Positions 17,143 through 27,065 are shown, numbered from the stretch's first letter. The stretch is DNA of 64,000 nt from Dawidia soli (GCF_018598185.1 NZ_JAHESC010000004.1:124001-188000); one strand, 5' to 3'. Notes: generated by a model from the sequence alone, not told the origin. Program-made: numbers and translations.

Positions 17143-17150
17143 TAGTTTTG
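17143..17150 (+). promoter_or_regulatory. candidate -7 element for rsfS
   Basis: TAGTTTTG matches the TAnnTTTG consensus 29 bases before the rsfS start, inside the 48-base divergent gap with birA. No TTG at the standard -33 spacing was found, so this is weak. Confidence 0.35.
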
Positions 17151-17179
17151 AGGGTTAATCCAAAAACGAAGATAGTTTA

Positions 17180-17551
17180 ATGGCAAAAAAACGGAAGGGG
17201 GCCAGTGCGGAAAAGCTGAGTGAGGTGATCGTAAAAGGCATGCAGGAAAAAAAGGCGGTAGACATCGTCGTGATGGACCTCCGCAAAGTAAAGAATGCAG
17301 TCGCAGATTTCTTCATCGTTTGTTCCGGTAACTCCGATAAACAGATAGATGCCATTGCTGACTCCATTGATGAAGAAGTCTTCAAAGCTCTGAAGGAAAA
17401 TCCCTGGCACGTCGAAGGAAAAAACAATAAAGAGTGGATGCTACTCGACTATATTGATGTGGTAGCCCACGTCTTCCGCAAGGACCGGCGCGACTTCTAT
17501 GCCCTGGAGCGCTTATGGGGCGATGCCGACATTACGGAAATCGAGGACTAA
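17180..17551 (+). CDS. rsfS: ribosome silencing factor RsfS
   Basis: This 123-residue protein is a member of the RsfS/Iojap family. The core is typical: DIVVMDLRKVKNAVADFFIV, then CSGNS, then a helix and NPWHVEG followed by WMLLDYIDVVAHVF. RsfS binds ribosomal protein L14 (uL14) and keeps the subunits apart when nutrients are scarce. It is followed 65 bases later by ftsH on the same strand, an order common in Bacteroidota. Confidence 0.95.
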   Translation: MAKKRKGASAEKLSEVIVKGMQEKKAVDIVVMDLRKVKNAVADFFIVCSGNSDKQIDAIADSIDEEVFKALKENPWHVEGKNNKEWMLLDYIDVVAHVFRKDRRDFYALERLWGDADITEIED

Positions 17552-17616
17552 AGAACTAAATGTCCTGCGCCACGTTATTGAGTAGATATTTTGAAAAAAA
17601 CTGATCGTAAATAGAA

Positions 17617-19680
17617 ATGGCCGACAAACAAAAAGAGAATAAACCGCTGTTACCTACTAAACCACCGCGTGGCAATTACCAGATCTGGGTGATCCTGGCG
17701 ACGATCGCCGTCATCTTCGGGGTAATGTACTTCAACTCCACGAATGGTCTGAAGGAGATCGACCTTGACGGGCTCAAACAGATGGTGAAAGCGGGCGACG
17801 TTAAAAGAGTCGTTCTGGTAAATAAAAAATTCGTAGAAGTAACGCTGACGTCGGACGCGTTGGAAAACGCGAAATACAAAAGCATGCTGAATGAAAATCC
17901 CATCGGCGGCTCAAACTCGTCGGGACCTCATTTTGTCATTCAAATTGTAGATGCGGGCAACTTCGACCAGGAGTTCCGCGCCTTCAAAGATAAATTACCG
18001 GACAGCGCCAAACCGGAGTACAAGTCGGACGAACGTGGCGACTATGTAGGCCAGCTCTTCCAGTGGGGACTGTTGTTCCTCCTCCTCTTCGGTTTCTGGA
18101 TGCTGATGCGCCGCATGACAGGCGGTGCCGGCCCCGGGGGTCAGATCTTTAACATCGGCAAGTCGAAGGCTGCGCTGTTCGACGCCGAAAACAAAGTAAA
18201 GATCACCTTCTCGGACGTCGCCGGCCTGGACGAAGCCAAAGAAGAAGTAAAAGAAATCGTCGACTTCCTGAAGACGCCCAGCAAGTTCACCAAGCTGGGT
18301 GGTAAAATTCCCAAAGGCGCGTTGCTGGTAGGCCCTCCGGGTACCGGCAAGACCTTGCTCGCGAAAGCCGTCGCCGGCGAAGCCGGTGTGCCCTTCTTCT
18401 CGCTGTCGGGTTCCGACTTCGTAGAAATGTTCGTGGGTGTCGGTGCGGCCCGTGTACGCGACCTGTTCAAGCAGGCAAAAGAAAAAGCACCGTGTATCGT
18501 ATTCATCGATGAGATCGACGCCATCGGTCGTTCACGCGGCCGCGGCCAGCTGCCCGGTGCCAACGACGAGCGTGAGAATACCCTCAACTCGCTGCTGGTG
18601 GAGATGGATGGTTTTGCTACCGACTCGGGTGTGATCATCCTGGCGGCCACCAACCGTCCCGACGTGCTCGACTCTGCGCTGTTGCGTCCGGGTCGTTTCG
18701 ACCGCCAGATCAGCATCGACAAACCCGATATCGTAGGCCGCGAGGCGATCTTTAAAGTACACCTCAAGCCGATCAAACTGGATCCTACGGTCGATCCGAA
18801 AAAACTCTCAGCACAGACCCCGGGCTTTGCCGGCGCGGAGATCGCCAACGTGTGTAACGAAGCGGCGCTCATCGCCGCGCGTCGCGATAAGAAAGCCGTC
18901 GACATGCAAGACTTCCAGGACGCCATTGACCGCGTGATCGGTGGCCTCGAAAAGAAGAACAAGATCATTTCGCCGGAAGAGAAAAAGATCGTGGCGTTCC
19001 ACGAAGCGGGCCACGCGGTGGCAGGCTGGTTCCTCGAGCATGCCGATCCGCTGGTGAAGGTCAGCATCGTACCGCGCGGGGTTGCCGCGCTGGGCTATGC
19101 GCAGTACCTGCCCAAAGAGCAGTTCCTGTACCAGACCGAGCAGATGATGGATGAAATGTGCATGGCCTTCGGTGGTCGTGCCGCAGAAGATATTGTATTC
19201 GGCAAGATCTCCACGGGCGCCCTGAGCGACCTGGAGCGCATCACCAAAATGGCCTACAGCATCGTGACCATTTACGGGATGAACAAAGAGATCGGTAACA
19301 TGTCGTTCTACGACTCGAAAGCCAACGACTATTCCTTCCAGAAGCCATACTCGGAAGCTACTTCGGAGAAGATCGACCAGGAAGTAAAAAGCATCATCGA
19401 CGGAGCGTACGAGCGTACAAAAGCCCTGCTGAACCAGCACCGCAATCACCTGGATGTGATCGCGAAGGAGCTGCTGGAAAAAGAGATCCTCTTCCAGGCC
19501 GACCTGGAAAGACTGATCGGCAAGCGACCGTTTGAAAAGCTGACGACGTACCAGCAGTTCACCAACGGCCAGGGTAAGTATGAGAAACAGGCTCAGGAAA
19601 ACCAGCAACCGGGCGTAGACCCTACCCCGACACTGGAAGGCGACAAGCCCGATGAGCTGCGCACCGCGCCGCTGGCGTAA
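17617..19680 (+). CDS. ftsH: ATP-dependent zinc metalloprotease FtsH
   Basis: This 687-residue protein has two membrane helices (about 22-40 and 147-165) flanking a periplasmic segment. The AAA+ domain has Walker A GPPGTGKT (239-246), Walker [12 protein letters not shown] and the second region of homology ([19 protein letters not shown]). The C-terminal zinc protease has HEAGH at about 462-466. FtsH forms a membrane hexamer that degrades misfolded membrane proteins and regulatory substrates such as LpxC. The Gln/Pro-rich C-terminal tail is usual. A strong terminator follows the stop. Confidence 0.97.
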   Translation: MADKQKENKPLLPTKPPRGNYQIWVILATIAVIFGVMYFNSTNGLKEIDLDGLKQMVKAGDVKRVVLVNKKFVEVTLTSDALENAKYKSMLNENPIGGSNSSGPHFVIQIVDAGNFDQEFRAFKDKLPDSAKPEYKSDERGDYVGQLFQWGLLFLLLFGFWMLMRRMTGGAGPGGQIFNIGKSKAALFDAENKVKITFSDVAGLDEAKEEVKEIVDFLKTPSKFTKLGGKIPKGALLVGPPGTGKTLLAKAVAGEAGVPFFSLSGSDFVEMFVGVGAARVRDLFKQAKEKAPCIVFIDEIDAIGRSRGRGQLPGANDERENTLNSLLVEMDGFATDSGVIILAATNRPDVLDSALLRPGRFDRQISIDKPDIVGREAIFKVHLKPIKLDPTVDPKKLSAQTPGFAGAEIANVCNEAALIAARRDKKAVDMQDFQDAIDRVIGGLEKKNKIISPEEKKIVAFHEAGHAVAGWFLEHADPLVKVSIVPRGVAALGYAQYLPKEQFLYQTEQMMDEMCMAFGGRAAEDIVFGKISTGALSDLERITKMAYSIVTIYGMNKEIGNMSFYDSKANDYSFQKPYSEATSEKIDQEVKSIIDGAYERTKALLNQHRNHLDVIAKELLEKEILFQADLERLIGKRPFEKLTTYQQFTNGQGKYEKQAQENQQPGVDPTPTLEGDKPDELRTAPLA

Positions 19681-19721
19681 CACAGCATAAACAAGAAACT
19701 AAAATAATCCGCTTATTTTTG

Positions 19722-19752
19722 AACTCAGGATCGACAGGTCCTGAGTTTTTTA
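19722..19752 (+). terminator. rho-independent terminator of ftsH
   Basis: AACTCAGGA (19722-19730) pairs with TCCTGAGTT (19739-19747) around an 8-base loop and is followed by a T-rich run. It lies 41 bases after the ftsH stop. Confidence 0.9.
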
Positions 19753-19788
19753 TTTATTGTAGCGGAAAGTATCCCCCTATTCCAACAG

Positions 19789-20574
19789 ATGCCCGAGAAC
19801 ATTTCGTCGCTCCACCACAAGAAGATCTTCTTCGCCTCCGACTTTCACCTGGGTGTGCCCACCCGGGAAGATAGCCTGCAGCGCGAGCGGCGCATCGTCC
19901 GCTGGCTGGACTCGATCAAGGACGAGGCCCACAGCATCTACCTGCTCGGCGACATCTTCGACTTCTGGTTCGAGTACCGCCACGCCATCCCCAAGGGCTT
20001 CATCCGCCTGCAAGGCAAGCTGGCCGAGCTGCGCGACGCCGGCATCCCCATCATCTTCTTCACCGGCAACCACGACATGTGGATGTTCGATTATTTTACC
20101 GAAGAGCTCGGCATCCCCATCTACCGCGCCCCGCAGGTACTGACGGTCGGCACGCAACGGCTGATGATCGGCCACGGCGATGGCCTCGGCCCCGGCGACC
20201 ATACCTATAAATTCATCAAGAAGTTCTTCAACAGCCGCATATGCCAATGGTTGTTTGCCCGCATCCACCCCAACTTCGGCATCGGCATTGCCAACTACTG
20301 GTCGCGCAAGAGCCGCATCAGCAATATCAAAAAGCAGGAAGACCGCTTTGAAAAAGCAGAGAACGAATACCTGTGGGTATATTGCACGGAGGTGGAACAG
20401 AAAGTACACCACGACTTCTATATCTTCGGCCACCGGCACCTGCCGCTCGACCTTCCGATCGGCGAGCACGCGCGGTATATCAATATCGGCGAGTGGGTGA
20501 ACTTCAATACGTATGGGGTGTATGACGGGGAGGCGGTGGTGCTGAAGACGTTCCCAAAAGATTACGAGCATTAG
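19789..20574 (+). CDS. lpxH: UDP-2,3-diacylglucosamine diphosphatase (LpxH type)
   Basis: This 261-residue metallophosphoesterase has D18 and H20 (SDFH), GDIFD (D55, D58), GNHD (N94-D96), a GHGDG block and GHRH near the C-terminus, which together form the two-metal site. In lipid A synthesis LpxH cleaves UDP-2,3-diacylglucosamine to lipid X and UMP at the inner membrane face. Length and the long helical insertion (about 140-195) fit LpxH and its Bacteroidota relatives. It is a single gene between two terminators. Confidence 0.88.
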   Translation: MPENISSLHHKKIFFASDFHLGVPTREDSLQRERRIVRWLDSIKDEAHSIYLLGDIFDFWFEYRHAIPKGFIRLQGKLAELRDAGIPIIFFTGNHDMWMFDYFTEELGIPIYRAPQVLTVGTQRLMIGHGDGLGPGDHTYKFIKKFFNSRICQWLFARIHPNFGIGIANYWSRKSRISNIKKQEDRFEKAENEYLWVYCTEVEQKVHHDFYIFGHRHLPLDLPIGEHARYINIGEWVNFNTYGVYDGEAVVLKTFPKDYEH

Positions 20575-20585
20575 CTTCTTAACGA

Positions 20586-20614
20586 ATAAGGCTCCGATTT
20601 TATCGGAGCCTTAT
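20586..20614. terminator. bidirectional terminator between convergent genes
   Basis: A perfect 13-bp stem (ATAAGGCTCCGAT at 20586-20598 with its complement at 20602-20614) with a TTT loop lies between the lpxH stop and the convergent secreted-protein gene. It can serve both. Confidence 0.85.
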
Positions 20615-20627
20615 CGCCGACCACCTA

Positions 20628-21497
20628 CTATAGCAGTTTATTATCCACCAAATACTGCGCGATCTCCAGCTCCGCCTTATTCGGCACAGCCACCTTGATC
20701 TCAAAATCTTTCACCGCCAGGTTTGAATGGATCGTTACCGGAAAACTGTTCCCCACCGGGTAGCTGAACACCGATGACGCTACCAACCCCACCGCTACAG
20801 GTGTTTCTTCCAATTTCTCGTCGCCGTATGTGAACGGTTTGTCATTCTTACGCTGCAATGTATAGACCGCCTCGCCTGTCAGGCGTGTGACGATCGTCAC
20901 CAGGTATACATCGCTTTGATACGCGTCCTGCGTACGGGTGATCGAGCCGTCTTTCTCTTTGACTTCCTTTACATTCTTCAGCGTTACTTTTGCTTCCGTC
21001 GTGCGGGGGACCGGGTAATACGCCTTGAGGTATTCGGCCATGCTCTTCTCATATTCAGCAGCCTTCTCGATAGTGGCCGCGCCGTCGAGCTTGAGGAACG
21101 CTGCTTCTGCCGCGGGATCGACGGCATTGTTCACCACCAGGTCTTGCGTAAAGCCTTTTGTTACCAGGTTATAGATCTTGTCTTTGCGCGTGGGCGGATA
21201 GGCCTCGTCGTGCAAACGAACGATGGACTTACCGCTGCCGATGAACCGCACGGTATATCCGAACAGGTTCCTGAACTTCGGGTTGGCGTTCGGGTATTTC
21301 CAGGTCCTGATGGTAAACAGCGAGTCGCCGTTAAGAGAGCTTACCGTCAGCCGGGCGGGCTCCATAAATTTGGATGTGCCCGTGATCTGTGCATACGGTT
21401 GCTTGTCCTTGAGCAGGACGTCTTTTTTGATGTCGAACTGGCCAAAGCCTTTTATACCGGCTGCCAGCACGAACGATAGGGTCAGAATTTTTCGCAT
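20628..21497 (-). CDS. secreted hypothetical protein, 289 residues
   Basis: The protein has a signal peptide (residues 1-19, AAGIKGFGQ) and a soluble mature part rich in beta-strands and Lys. No catalytic motif or lipobox is visible. A central helix (ATIEKAAEYEKSMAEYLKAYY) divides two beta-rich halves. I do not recognise a family; many Bacteroidota secreted proteins of this type are lineage-specific. It is monocistronic: a terminator lies at its 3' end and a 209-base gap at its 5' end. Confidence 0.7.
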   Translation of the reverse strand: MRKILTLSFVLAAGIKGFGQFDIKKDVLLKDKQPYAQITGTSKFMEPARLTVSSLNGDSLFTIRTWKYPNANPKFRNLFGYTVRFIGSGKSIVRLHDEAYPPTRKDKIYNLVTKGFTQDLVVNNAVDPAAEAAFLKLDGAATIEKAAEYEKSMAEYLKAYYPVPRTTEAKVTLKNVKEVKEKDGSITRTQDAYQSDVYLVTIVTRLTGEAVYTLQRKNDKPFTYGDEKLEETPVAVGLVASSVFSYPVGNSFPVTIHSNLAVKDFEIKVAVPNKAELEIAQYLVDNKLL

Positions 21498-21678
21498 GAT
21501 TGTGTGAAGTTAGCGTACTTCAAAATAACGCACTTTCCTTTAATAGTACTCCGGGAAAAAGGTTGAAGTCATGTAAGAAACCTGGGGTTATTGCCGGATC
21601 TGTCCTTTGTGTATAAGATGCACTATAAATTTTCCGCTGAATTGTACAATTCTATATACCCCGGCGCACGTCGCAGTC

Positions 21679-21686
21679 TATTTTTG
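21679..21686 (+). promoter_or_regulatory. candidate -7 element of the secreted beta-propeller gene
   Basis: TATTTTTG matches TAnnTTTG and lies 36 bases before the chosen start at 21722. No clear -33 TTG at the expected spacing is seen. Confidence 0.4.
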
Positions 21687-21721
21687 CGTAGGTTTGTCCG
21701 GACCTGATGATCGTGAAAATA

Positions 21722-22516
21722 ATGCGCCTTTCGACACTTCCTATCATGCTGCTGCTGGTGAGCACTTCCCTCCTGGCGCAGAACCCTAAGCTGGTAGCAG
21801 TAACGTTACCGGACAGCGTCACGGCCGCGTTCATCGACCGCCCCGGCGAGCTTTACGTGCAGCTCCACAGCGGCCGGCTGCTGCGTTACGACAAGGACGG
21901 CAACCTGCGTGCCAGCGCACAGGCCACTACACCGCCCACACTCTTTGACCCGCGCGACGGCGCGCGCCTGTTTGCGTATTACCGCGCCGGCCAGCAGTAT
22001 ACATACCTCAACCCCGCGTTCGAAGCGGGCATCCTGAACCCCATCGATGCGGCCTTCGCCGGGGACCCCTGGCTGGTCTGCGCCTCCGGCGACTACAACG
22101 TATGGATACTGGACGCCGCCGACTGGAGCCTGAAGAAGATCGACACACAGAAAGGCATCGTATCGGTAGAAACACCTGTAGCCGGCGTTGCCGCCGACAA
22201 ACGCGAAGCGATCACCTATATGCGCGAATATCAGGGCTTCCTTTTCCTGCTCGAGTACGGCAAAGCGCTGCACATGTACAGCAGCATGGGCAAACACCTG
22301 CGCACACTGGCAGCACCGGGCATCCGGTATTTTAACTTCCTGGGCGAAGAGGTGTATTTCGACACCCACGGCCGGCGTCAGCTGTTCAACCTGTTCGGTG
22401 CCAAATACTACTACGCCGAAGGCCTGGTGCCCCAGGATTTTGTTCTCCAGAGCGATGAACGCATGTACATCATCGACGGCAAGATCCTGGAAGTTCATCC
22501 GCTGCAAAAGCCCTGA
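21722..22516 (+). CDS. secreted beta-propeller-like hypothetical protein
   Basis: This 264-residue protein has a signal peptide ending LLAQ. The mature part reads as repeated short beta-blades (GELYVQLHSGRLLRYDKDG, GDYNVWILDAADWSLKKID, SDERMYIIDGKILEV), suggesting a propeller of about five blades. No catalytic residues are evident. I chose the ATG at 21722 (MRLSTLP) because A-rich sequence precedes it; the ATG at 21707 adds five residues. The following NHL-repeat lipoprotein is also a propeller, but has its own possible promoter. Confidence 0.7.
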   Translation: MRLSTLPIMLLLVSTSLLAQNPKLVAVTLPDSVTAAFIDRPGELYVQLHSGRLLRYDKDGNLRASAQATTPPTLFDPRDGARLFAYYRAGQQYTYLNPAFEAGILNPIDAAFAGDPWLVCASGDYNVWILDAADWSLKKIDTQKGIVSVETPVAGVAADKREAITYMREYQGFLFLLEYGKALHMYSSMGKHLRTLAAPGIRYFNFLGEEVYFDTHGRRQLFNLFGAKYYYAEGLVPQDFVLQSDERMYIIDGKILEVHPLQKP

Positions 22517-22617
22517 TCGGGTTCGCACCCACCGTCTGCGGCGACCGAATCCGAACGGTATCGCATTCACGTAAGATTACCCTCCCTTTTTGTCCGCACT
22601 GCCTGCTGCGGGTGCGT

Positions 22618-22625
22618 TAGCTTTG
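22618..22625 (+). promoter_or_regulatory. candidate -7 element of the NHL lipoprotein gene
   Basis: TAGCTTTG matches TAnnTTTG and is 18 bases before the start at 22644. A TTG at 22590-22592 is 25 bases upstream, slightly far for the usual -33 element. Confidence 0.45.
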
Positions 22626-22643
22626 CAACAATTCAAAACCCTT

Positions 22644-24035
22644 ATGAAACACTATCTGAAGATTACCTTCTATGCAGCATGGCTGGCCTTTGTGTTGATC
22701 GCATGCTCGGAAGATGAGAATGACAAAGACGATAACAACCCGGTACCCGGCCAGGTCTCGTTTGTAACGACCGAGACGGTCTACGGCGGTGCGAACGACT
22801 ATATTACCGTTACCATCGACGGATACCAGGACGTGATCATTGACAACCGCTTGTTCCACACCCTTTATATCAATGGCAAGAATGTTCCCGCCACGGTGGT
22901 GCCAGGCTCGCAATCGGGCACGGTAGTAGACGTTACCCTACAGGTACCATTCGCGGTAGGCTCCGGGCGGATCGAGCTGCAGGAAGGCACGGAAAAGATC
23001 CAGGGGCCGATGTTCGAGTATACACCGCGGTATGTACGGTTCTCCTTTCCGCAAAGCATCGGCGCATCCCTCACCCGCTTCACAGACAGCACGGTGATCG
23101 CCTGGGATCCGCTGTTTTTCGACCGGTTCAACATCATTGAATTCGCCGGCGTGGTCGATGATCCGAATAATGGCAGCTATCCGGCCGCAAAACTTCTCCG
23201 GCAAAGCCGGCCGCTGACCATTCCGGATCAAAGCGAAGGGATGTATAAGATGATCCCCAACATCGGCATGGCCACGGCGCCTAACCAGGACGTATTTTTT
23301 GCACAGCGATATTCAATCCCGGGCAGCGCGAACATCCGCAATGAGCTGATCTCCACCGCAAGCGACTTCGAGCATGCCCTGTATGTCGAAGGCTATGGAA
23401 CCGCAGACTTCAATACTATCATCGATGTAGAGATCGACAGCAAAGGAATCATGTATACAGTTGAATCCGGGAAGACGTTTATCCGCAAGAACGATACCGG
23501 CAGCATCAGCACGTTTGCCGGTTCCACTGCTACCGGGCACGTAGACGGCACGGGCGCCGCCGCGCAATTCACCCAGGTCTCGGCGCTGGCGATCGACAAA
23601 GCCGATAACCTGTACGTGGCAGACGGTTCATACATCCGGAAAATCACGCCCGGCGGTGTCGTGACCACGCTCGCCGGCAGTGCTCAGGCCGGCAACGTCG
23701 ATGGCAAGGTGTCGGAGGCGCGTTTCAGCAACGTAACAGGACTGTTCATGGCGGCCGACGGCAAGCTTTATATTGCCGATACCGGAAACGGAAAGATCCG
23801 CGTGCTCGACACGGCCGGTAATGTCAGAACGCTGCGTGGAACCGTTGCGCTCCTGGAAGAGACCGCAGAAACATTTCACGTCTTCGCAGACGCCAAAGGC
23901 AATATCTACACCATATCACCCAACAAAACCTACGAAATGACGGTGTTCGTTCCCGAAAATAATATGTCGCAAACGCAGTTCGGAAGGACGCACGAAAACG
24001 GCACGTACGCATTTACATTGGAAGAGCAGGACTAA
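22644..24035 (+). CDS. NHL-repeat outer-membrane lipoprotein with IPT-like domain
   Basis: This 463-residue protein has a lipoprotein signal ending LIAC (Cys21), then an acidic SEDENDKDD export signal. An IPT/TIG-like immunoglobulin domain follows (about 35-125). The C-terminal half has NHL repeats, seen in paired motifs such as TFAGSTATGHVDGTG/AQFTQVSALAIDKADNLYVAD and TLAGSAQAGNVDGK/ARFSNVTGLFMAADGKLYIAD. In Bacteroidota this architecture is common in surface lipoproteins near carbohydrate loci, where it probably binds ligand or protein. Here no SusC/SusD gene is adjacent. The ligand is unknown. Confidence 0.85.
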   Translation: MKHYLKITFYAAWLAFVLIACSEDENDKDDNNPVPGQVSFVTTETVYGGANDYITVTIDGYQDVIIDNRLFHTLYINGKNVPATVVPGSQSGTVVDVTLQVPFAVGSGRIELQEGTEKIQGPMFEYTPRYVRFSFPQSIGASLTRFTDSTVIAWDPLFFDRFNIIEFAGVVDDPNNGSYPAAKLLRQSRPLTIPDQSEGMYKMIPNIGMATAPNQDVFFAQRYSIPGSANIRNELISTASDFEHALYVEGYGTADFNTIIDVEIDSKGIMYTVESGKTFIRKNDTGSISTFAGSTATGHVDGTGAAAQFTQVSALAIDKADNLYVADGSYIRKITPGGVVTTLAGSAQAGNVDGKVSEARFSNVTGLFMAADGKLYIADTGNGKIRVLDTAGNVRTLRGTVALLEETAETFHVFADAKGNIYTISPNKTYEMTVFVPENNMSQTQFGRTHENGTYAFTLEEQD

Positions 24036-24059
24036 CCGAACCGGCGTCCGCCGCTTTAT

Positions 24060-24097
24060 CCGGCCTCTGCAGCGTGTTCCAGCGTTGCAGAGGCCGG
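24060..24097 (+). terminator. hairpin terminator after the NHL lipoprotein gene
   Basis: CCGGCCTCTGCA (24060-24071) and its exact complement (24086-24097) form a 12-bp stem with a 14-base loop, 24 bases after the stop. The following sequence is only moderately T-rich. Confidence 0.7.
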
Positions 24098-24280
24098 TCT
24101 GTTACAGGACGTTCAATTCCGATCGGAGTGCCCGGAACGGCTTTTTTAACTGTTCATTTTTGAACATATTTGTGCAGAGCAGGACACCTGTACCAGCGTA
24201 AACGGGCCTGAATGACCGTTTTTGTTACTGGCATAGATTTTCCTGCAAGCATTATCCACACCTAAATCATCCTTACTCAC

Positions 24281-25651
24281 GTGAATTCTGAAGGCGGCAA
24301 AATTTTAATGATCGATGACGATGAAGATGTACTCCTGGCGGCGAAGATGTTGCTCAAAAAGCAGGGGCATCATGTGATCATCGAAAAGAACCCGAAGAAG
24401 ATCCCTTTTCTGCTCAACAACGATACGTATGATGTCATTCTGCTGGACATGAACTTCAGCAAGGACATTACCAGCGGTAAGGAAGGTTTTTACTGGCTCG
24501 AGCAGATCCTGGCGCACGACCCCGCGTCGGTGGTGATCATGATCACTGCTTTTGGCGATGTGGAGATGGCGGTACGCGCGCTGAAAGCCGGCGCCACCGA
24601 CTTCATCCTGAAGCCGTGGCAGAATGAAAAGCTCATTGCCACGATCTCGACGGCCATCCGCCTGAAACAGTCTTATAAGGAAGTAGACAAGCTGAAGAAA
24701 GCCAAGGAGATGCTGGAAGAGCAGATCAGCCGCCCCTTCGCGGAGATCATCGGCCAGAGCAAGGCCATACAGGACGTGTTCCAGCTCATCGACAAGGTGG
24801 CCAAGACCGACGCCAACGTGCTCATCCTGGGCGAGAACGGTACGGGCAAGGAGCTGATCGCCCGCGCCATCCACCAACGCTCCCTGCGCAAAGACAACAG
24901 CTTTGTGTCCGTAGACATGGGCGCGATCACGGAGACGCTATTCGAAAGTGAGCTGTTCGGACATAAAAAGGGCGCCTTTACCGACGCCCGCGAAGACCGC
25001 CCCGGCCGCTTTGAGCTGGCCAACGGGGGGACGCTGTTCCTGGACGAGATCGGTAACCTCAGCATGGCGTTGCAAAGCAAGCTGCTCAGCGCGCTGCAGT
25101 CGCGGCAGGTAACGCGCGTGGGGGCCAACCAGGCGATACCCGTAGACATCCGGTTGATCTGCGCCACCAACATGCCGCTGCACAAGATGGTGCAGGAAGG
25201 CACGTTCCGGCAGGACCTGCTGTACCGCATCAACACCGTAGAGGTGCAAGTGCCGCCGCTGGCCGAGCGCGTGGAAGACATCCCGATGCTGGCCCAACAC
25301 TATTTGAACTATTACGCCAAGAAATATCACAAGCTCGTGAACACCATCGCCCCCGAAGCTCTCGACAAACTCAAGCGCTATGCGTGGCCGGGGAATATCC
25401 GCGAGCTGCAGCACGCCATCGAGCGGGCCGTGATCATGACCGACCTGACCAGTTTACAAGACAGTGACTTCCTGCTGAGCCGGGCGCTGTCTTCCGGTCC
25501 GTCTAACAATACCCTCAACCTGGACGAGGTGGAAAAGACGGCGATTGTAAAGGCCCTCAACATGCACAATGGAAACATTTCCAAAGCGGCAGACGAGCTG
25601 GGGCTGACGCGCGCCTCGCTATACCGCAGAATGGAGAAGTATGGAATTTAA
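24281..25651 (+). CDS. sigma-54-type response regulator (NtrC family)
   Basis: This 456-residue regulator has a receiver domain with phospho-acceptor D56 in VILLDMNF, an AAA+ domain with Walker A GENGTGKE, a sigma-54 contact loop reading GAFTDA in place of GAFTGA, and a C-terminal Fis-type helix-turn-helix (AADELGLTRASLYRRM). It would activate sigma-54 promoters after phosphorylation by the kinase whose gene overlaps its last 11 bases. The start is GTG at 24281, which places the receiver strand KILMIDDDEDV at the usual position. The ATP-binding and receiver residues are intact. No clear -24/-12 promoter is seen in the upstream 245 bases. Confidence 0.93.
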   Translation: MNSEGGKILMIDDDEDVLLAAKMLLKKQGHHVIIEKNPKKIPFLLNNDTYDVILLDMNFSKDITSGKEGFYWLEQILAHDPASVVIMITAFGDVEMAVRALKAGATDFILKPWQNEKLIATISTAIRLKQSYKEVDKLKKAKEMLEEQISRPFAEIIGQSKAIQDVFQLIDKVAKTDANVLILGENGTGKELIARAIHQRSLRKDNSFVSVDMGAITETLFESELFGHKKGAFTDAREDRPGRFELANGGTLFLDEIGNLSMALQSKLLSALQSRQVTRVGANQAIPVDIRLICATNMPLHKMVQEGTFRQDLLYRINTVEVQVPPLAERVEDIPMLAQHYLNYYAKKYHKLVNTIAPEALDKLKRYAWPGNIRELQHAIERAVIMTDLTSLQDSDFLLSRALSSGPSNNTLNLDEVEKTAIVKALNMHNGNISKAADELGLTRASLYRRMEKYGI

Positions 25652-26996
25652 CTGGCGATCGGCGGTAATTCCCCGGGTAGCCTTTCTGGCGGCCTCGCTC
25701 TTCCTGAGTTGTGTATTTATACTCAACGACACCAACTGGCTGTACGCCGTAGTGTTTATCGGGCTGAGCCTGCTGCAGATCAAGCTGCTGGTAGAATACC
25801 TCGATCGCACGCGTACGAGCATGGCGTCGTTCTTCGACTCTATCCAGTTCGACGACCTCTCCTACTCATTCAAGACCACCAGCACCGACCCCGACGTACG
25901 GCGCCTGCACCAGGAGCTGAACGAAGCGATGCTGCGCATGCGCAGCGCCCGCCGCGAAAAGGACTCGGAGTTCCTCTTCTTTAAGAACATCGTGATGCAC
26001 GTCGGCATCGGCCTGATGGTGTTCCGCGAAGACGGCACCGTGGAGATCTTCAACAGCGCCGCCCGCAAGCTGCTGCGCGTAAACCGCATTACGCACCTGC
26101 GCGACCTCAACAGCGTCAGCGAAGTGCTGGTCAATGTCTTTACCCGCCTCAAGACCGGCGGCCGCGAGCTGACCCGCCTCAAGATCGGCGAAGAGATCGT
26201 ACAGCTTTCCATTTACGCCATCGAGCTGACCCTGCGCGGCGAGAACGTCAAGCTCATCTCCCTCCAGAACATCCAGAGCGAACTGGAAGAAAAGGAAATG
26301 GAGGCCTGGCAAAACCTGGTGCGGGTGCTGACACACGAGATCATGAACTCGGTCACGCCGATCTCGTCCCTGGCCGGTGTTGTAGAGGAAGAGCTGAAGC
26401 CGTATATCAAAGAAGACGACGAGAACCCCGCGGCACTCTCCAAAGATCAGCTCAGCGACATTCACCTCTCCCTGCAGACCATCAGCAAGCGCAGCGAAGG
26501 CCTGATCCACTTCGTAAAAGAATTTCGCAGCCTGACGTCCATACCCAAGCCGCGCCCTTCGCAGATCGAAGTCCACAACATGCTGGAAGAGCTCACCATG
26601 CTCCACCGCAAGGAGCTGAGCGAGCGTGGCATCCAGCTGAGCATTTCCGTCTACCCCGACGACCTTACCATTACCGCCGACAAGAACATGATCGAGCAGG
26701 TGGCCATCAACCTGCTGAAGAATGCCATCCAGGCCTTTGAAGACCAGGAGCATAAGACGATCACCCTGCGCGCGTACCTCAACGAAAAGTCCAGGGCCGT
26801 CATCGCCATCAAAGACAACGGCACGGGCATAGACCCGGAGGCGTTGGAGAAGATCTTCATACCGTTCTTTACCACGAAGAAGACCGGCTCGGGCATCGGC
26901 CTCAGCCTGTCCCGCCAGATCATGCGCCAGCACCAGGGCACGTTAAGTGTAAAATCGACCGTGGGCCAGGGCACCGAGTTCTTTATGCGTTTCTGA
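25641..26996 (+). CDS. membrane sensor histidine kinase (partner of the sigma-54 regulator)
   Basis: This 451-residue kinase has two N-terminal membrane helices (about 10-50), a PAS-like sensing region (about 110-215), the H-box with H232 in VLTHEIMNSVTPI, and an intact ATPase domain (N-box in MIEQVAINLLKNAIQAF, G-boxes DNGTGID and GSGIGLSLS). It resembles NtrY-like kinases. It starts 11 bases before the end of the regulator gene, which couples translation of the pair. The periplasmic loop between the helices is almost absent, so the signal is likely sensed in the membrane or cytoplasm. Confidence 0.93.
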   Translation: MEFNWRSAVIPRVAFLAASLFLSCVFILNDTNWLYAVVFIGLSLLQIKLLVEYLDRTRTSMASFFDSIQFDDLSYSFKTTSTDPDVRRLHQELNEAMLRMRSARREKDSEFLFFKNIVMHVGIGLMVFREDGTVEIFNSAARKLLRVNRITHLRDLNSVSEVLVNVFTRLKTGGRELTRLKIGEEIVQLSIYAIELTLRGENVKLISLQNIQSELEEKEMEAWQNLVRVLTHEIMNSVTPISSLAGVVEEELKPYIKEDDENPAALSKDQLSDIHLSLQTISKRSEGLIHFVKEFRSLTSIPKPRPSQIEVHNMLEELTMLHRKELSERGIQLSISVYPDDLTITADKNMIEQVAINLLKNAIQAFEDQEHKTITLRAYLNEKSRAVIAIKDNGTGIDPEALEKIFIPFFTTKKTGSGIGLSLSRQIMRQHQGTLSVKSTVGQGTEFFMRF

Positions 26997-27033
26997 CCCG
27001 CCATGCCGGCCCCCTGGGGGGCTCCCATAAAGA

Positions 27034-27065
27034 TTTGTAGGCAAAATTCGTATTTAATACATTTA
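27034..27065 (+). promoter_or_regulatory. candidate promoter of the acyl carrier protein gene
   Basis: TTTG at 27034-27037 and TACATTTA at 27058-27065 are 20 bases apart; the second differs from TAnnTTTG at one position. The start codon follows 20 bases later. Confidence 0.45.

Noticed and set aside
24230-24262. Possible sigma-54 promoter (TGGCA...CTGCA) before the response regulator
   Set aside because: The GG to GC spacing is 15 bases instead of the required 12, so it does not fit the -24/-12 rule.
25866-26933. 355-codon open frame on the minus strand
   Set aside because: Antisense to the histidine kinase, whose motifs are complete.
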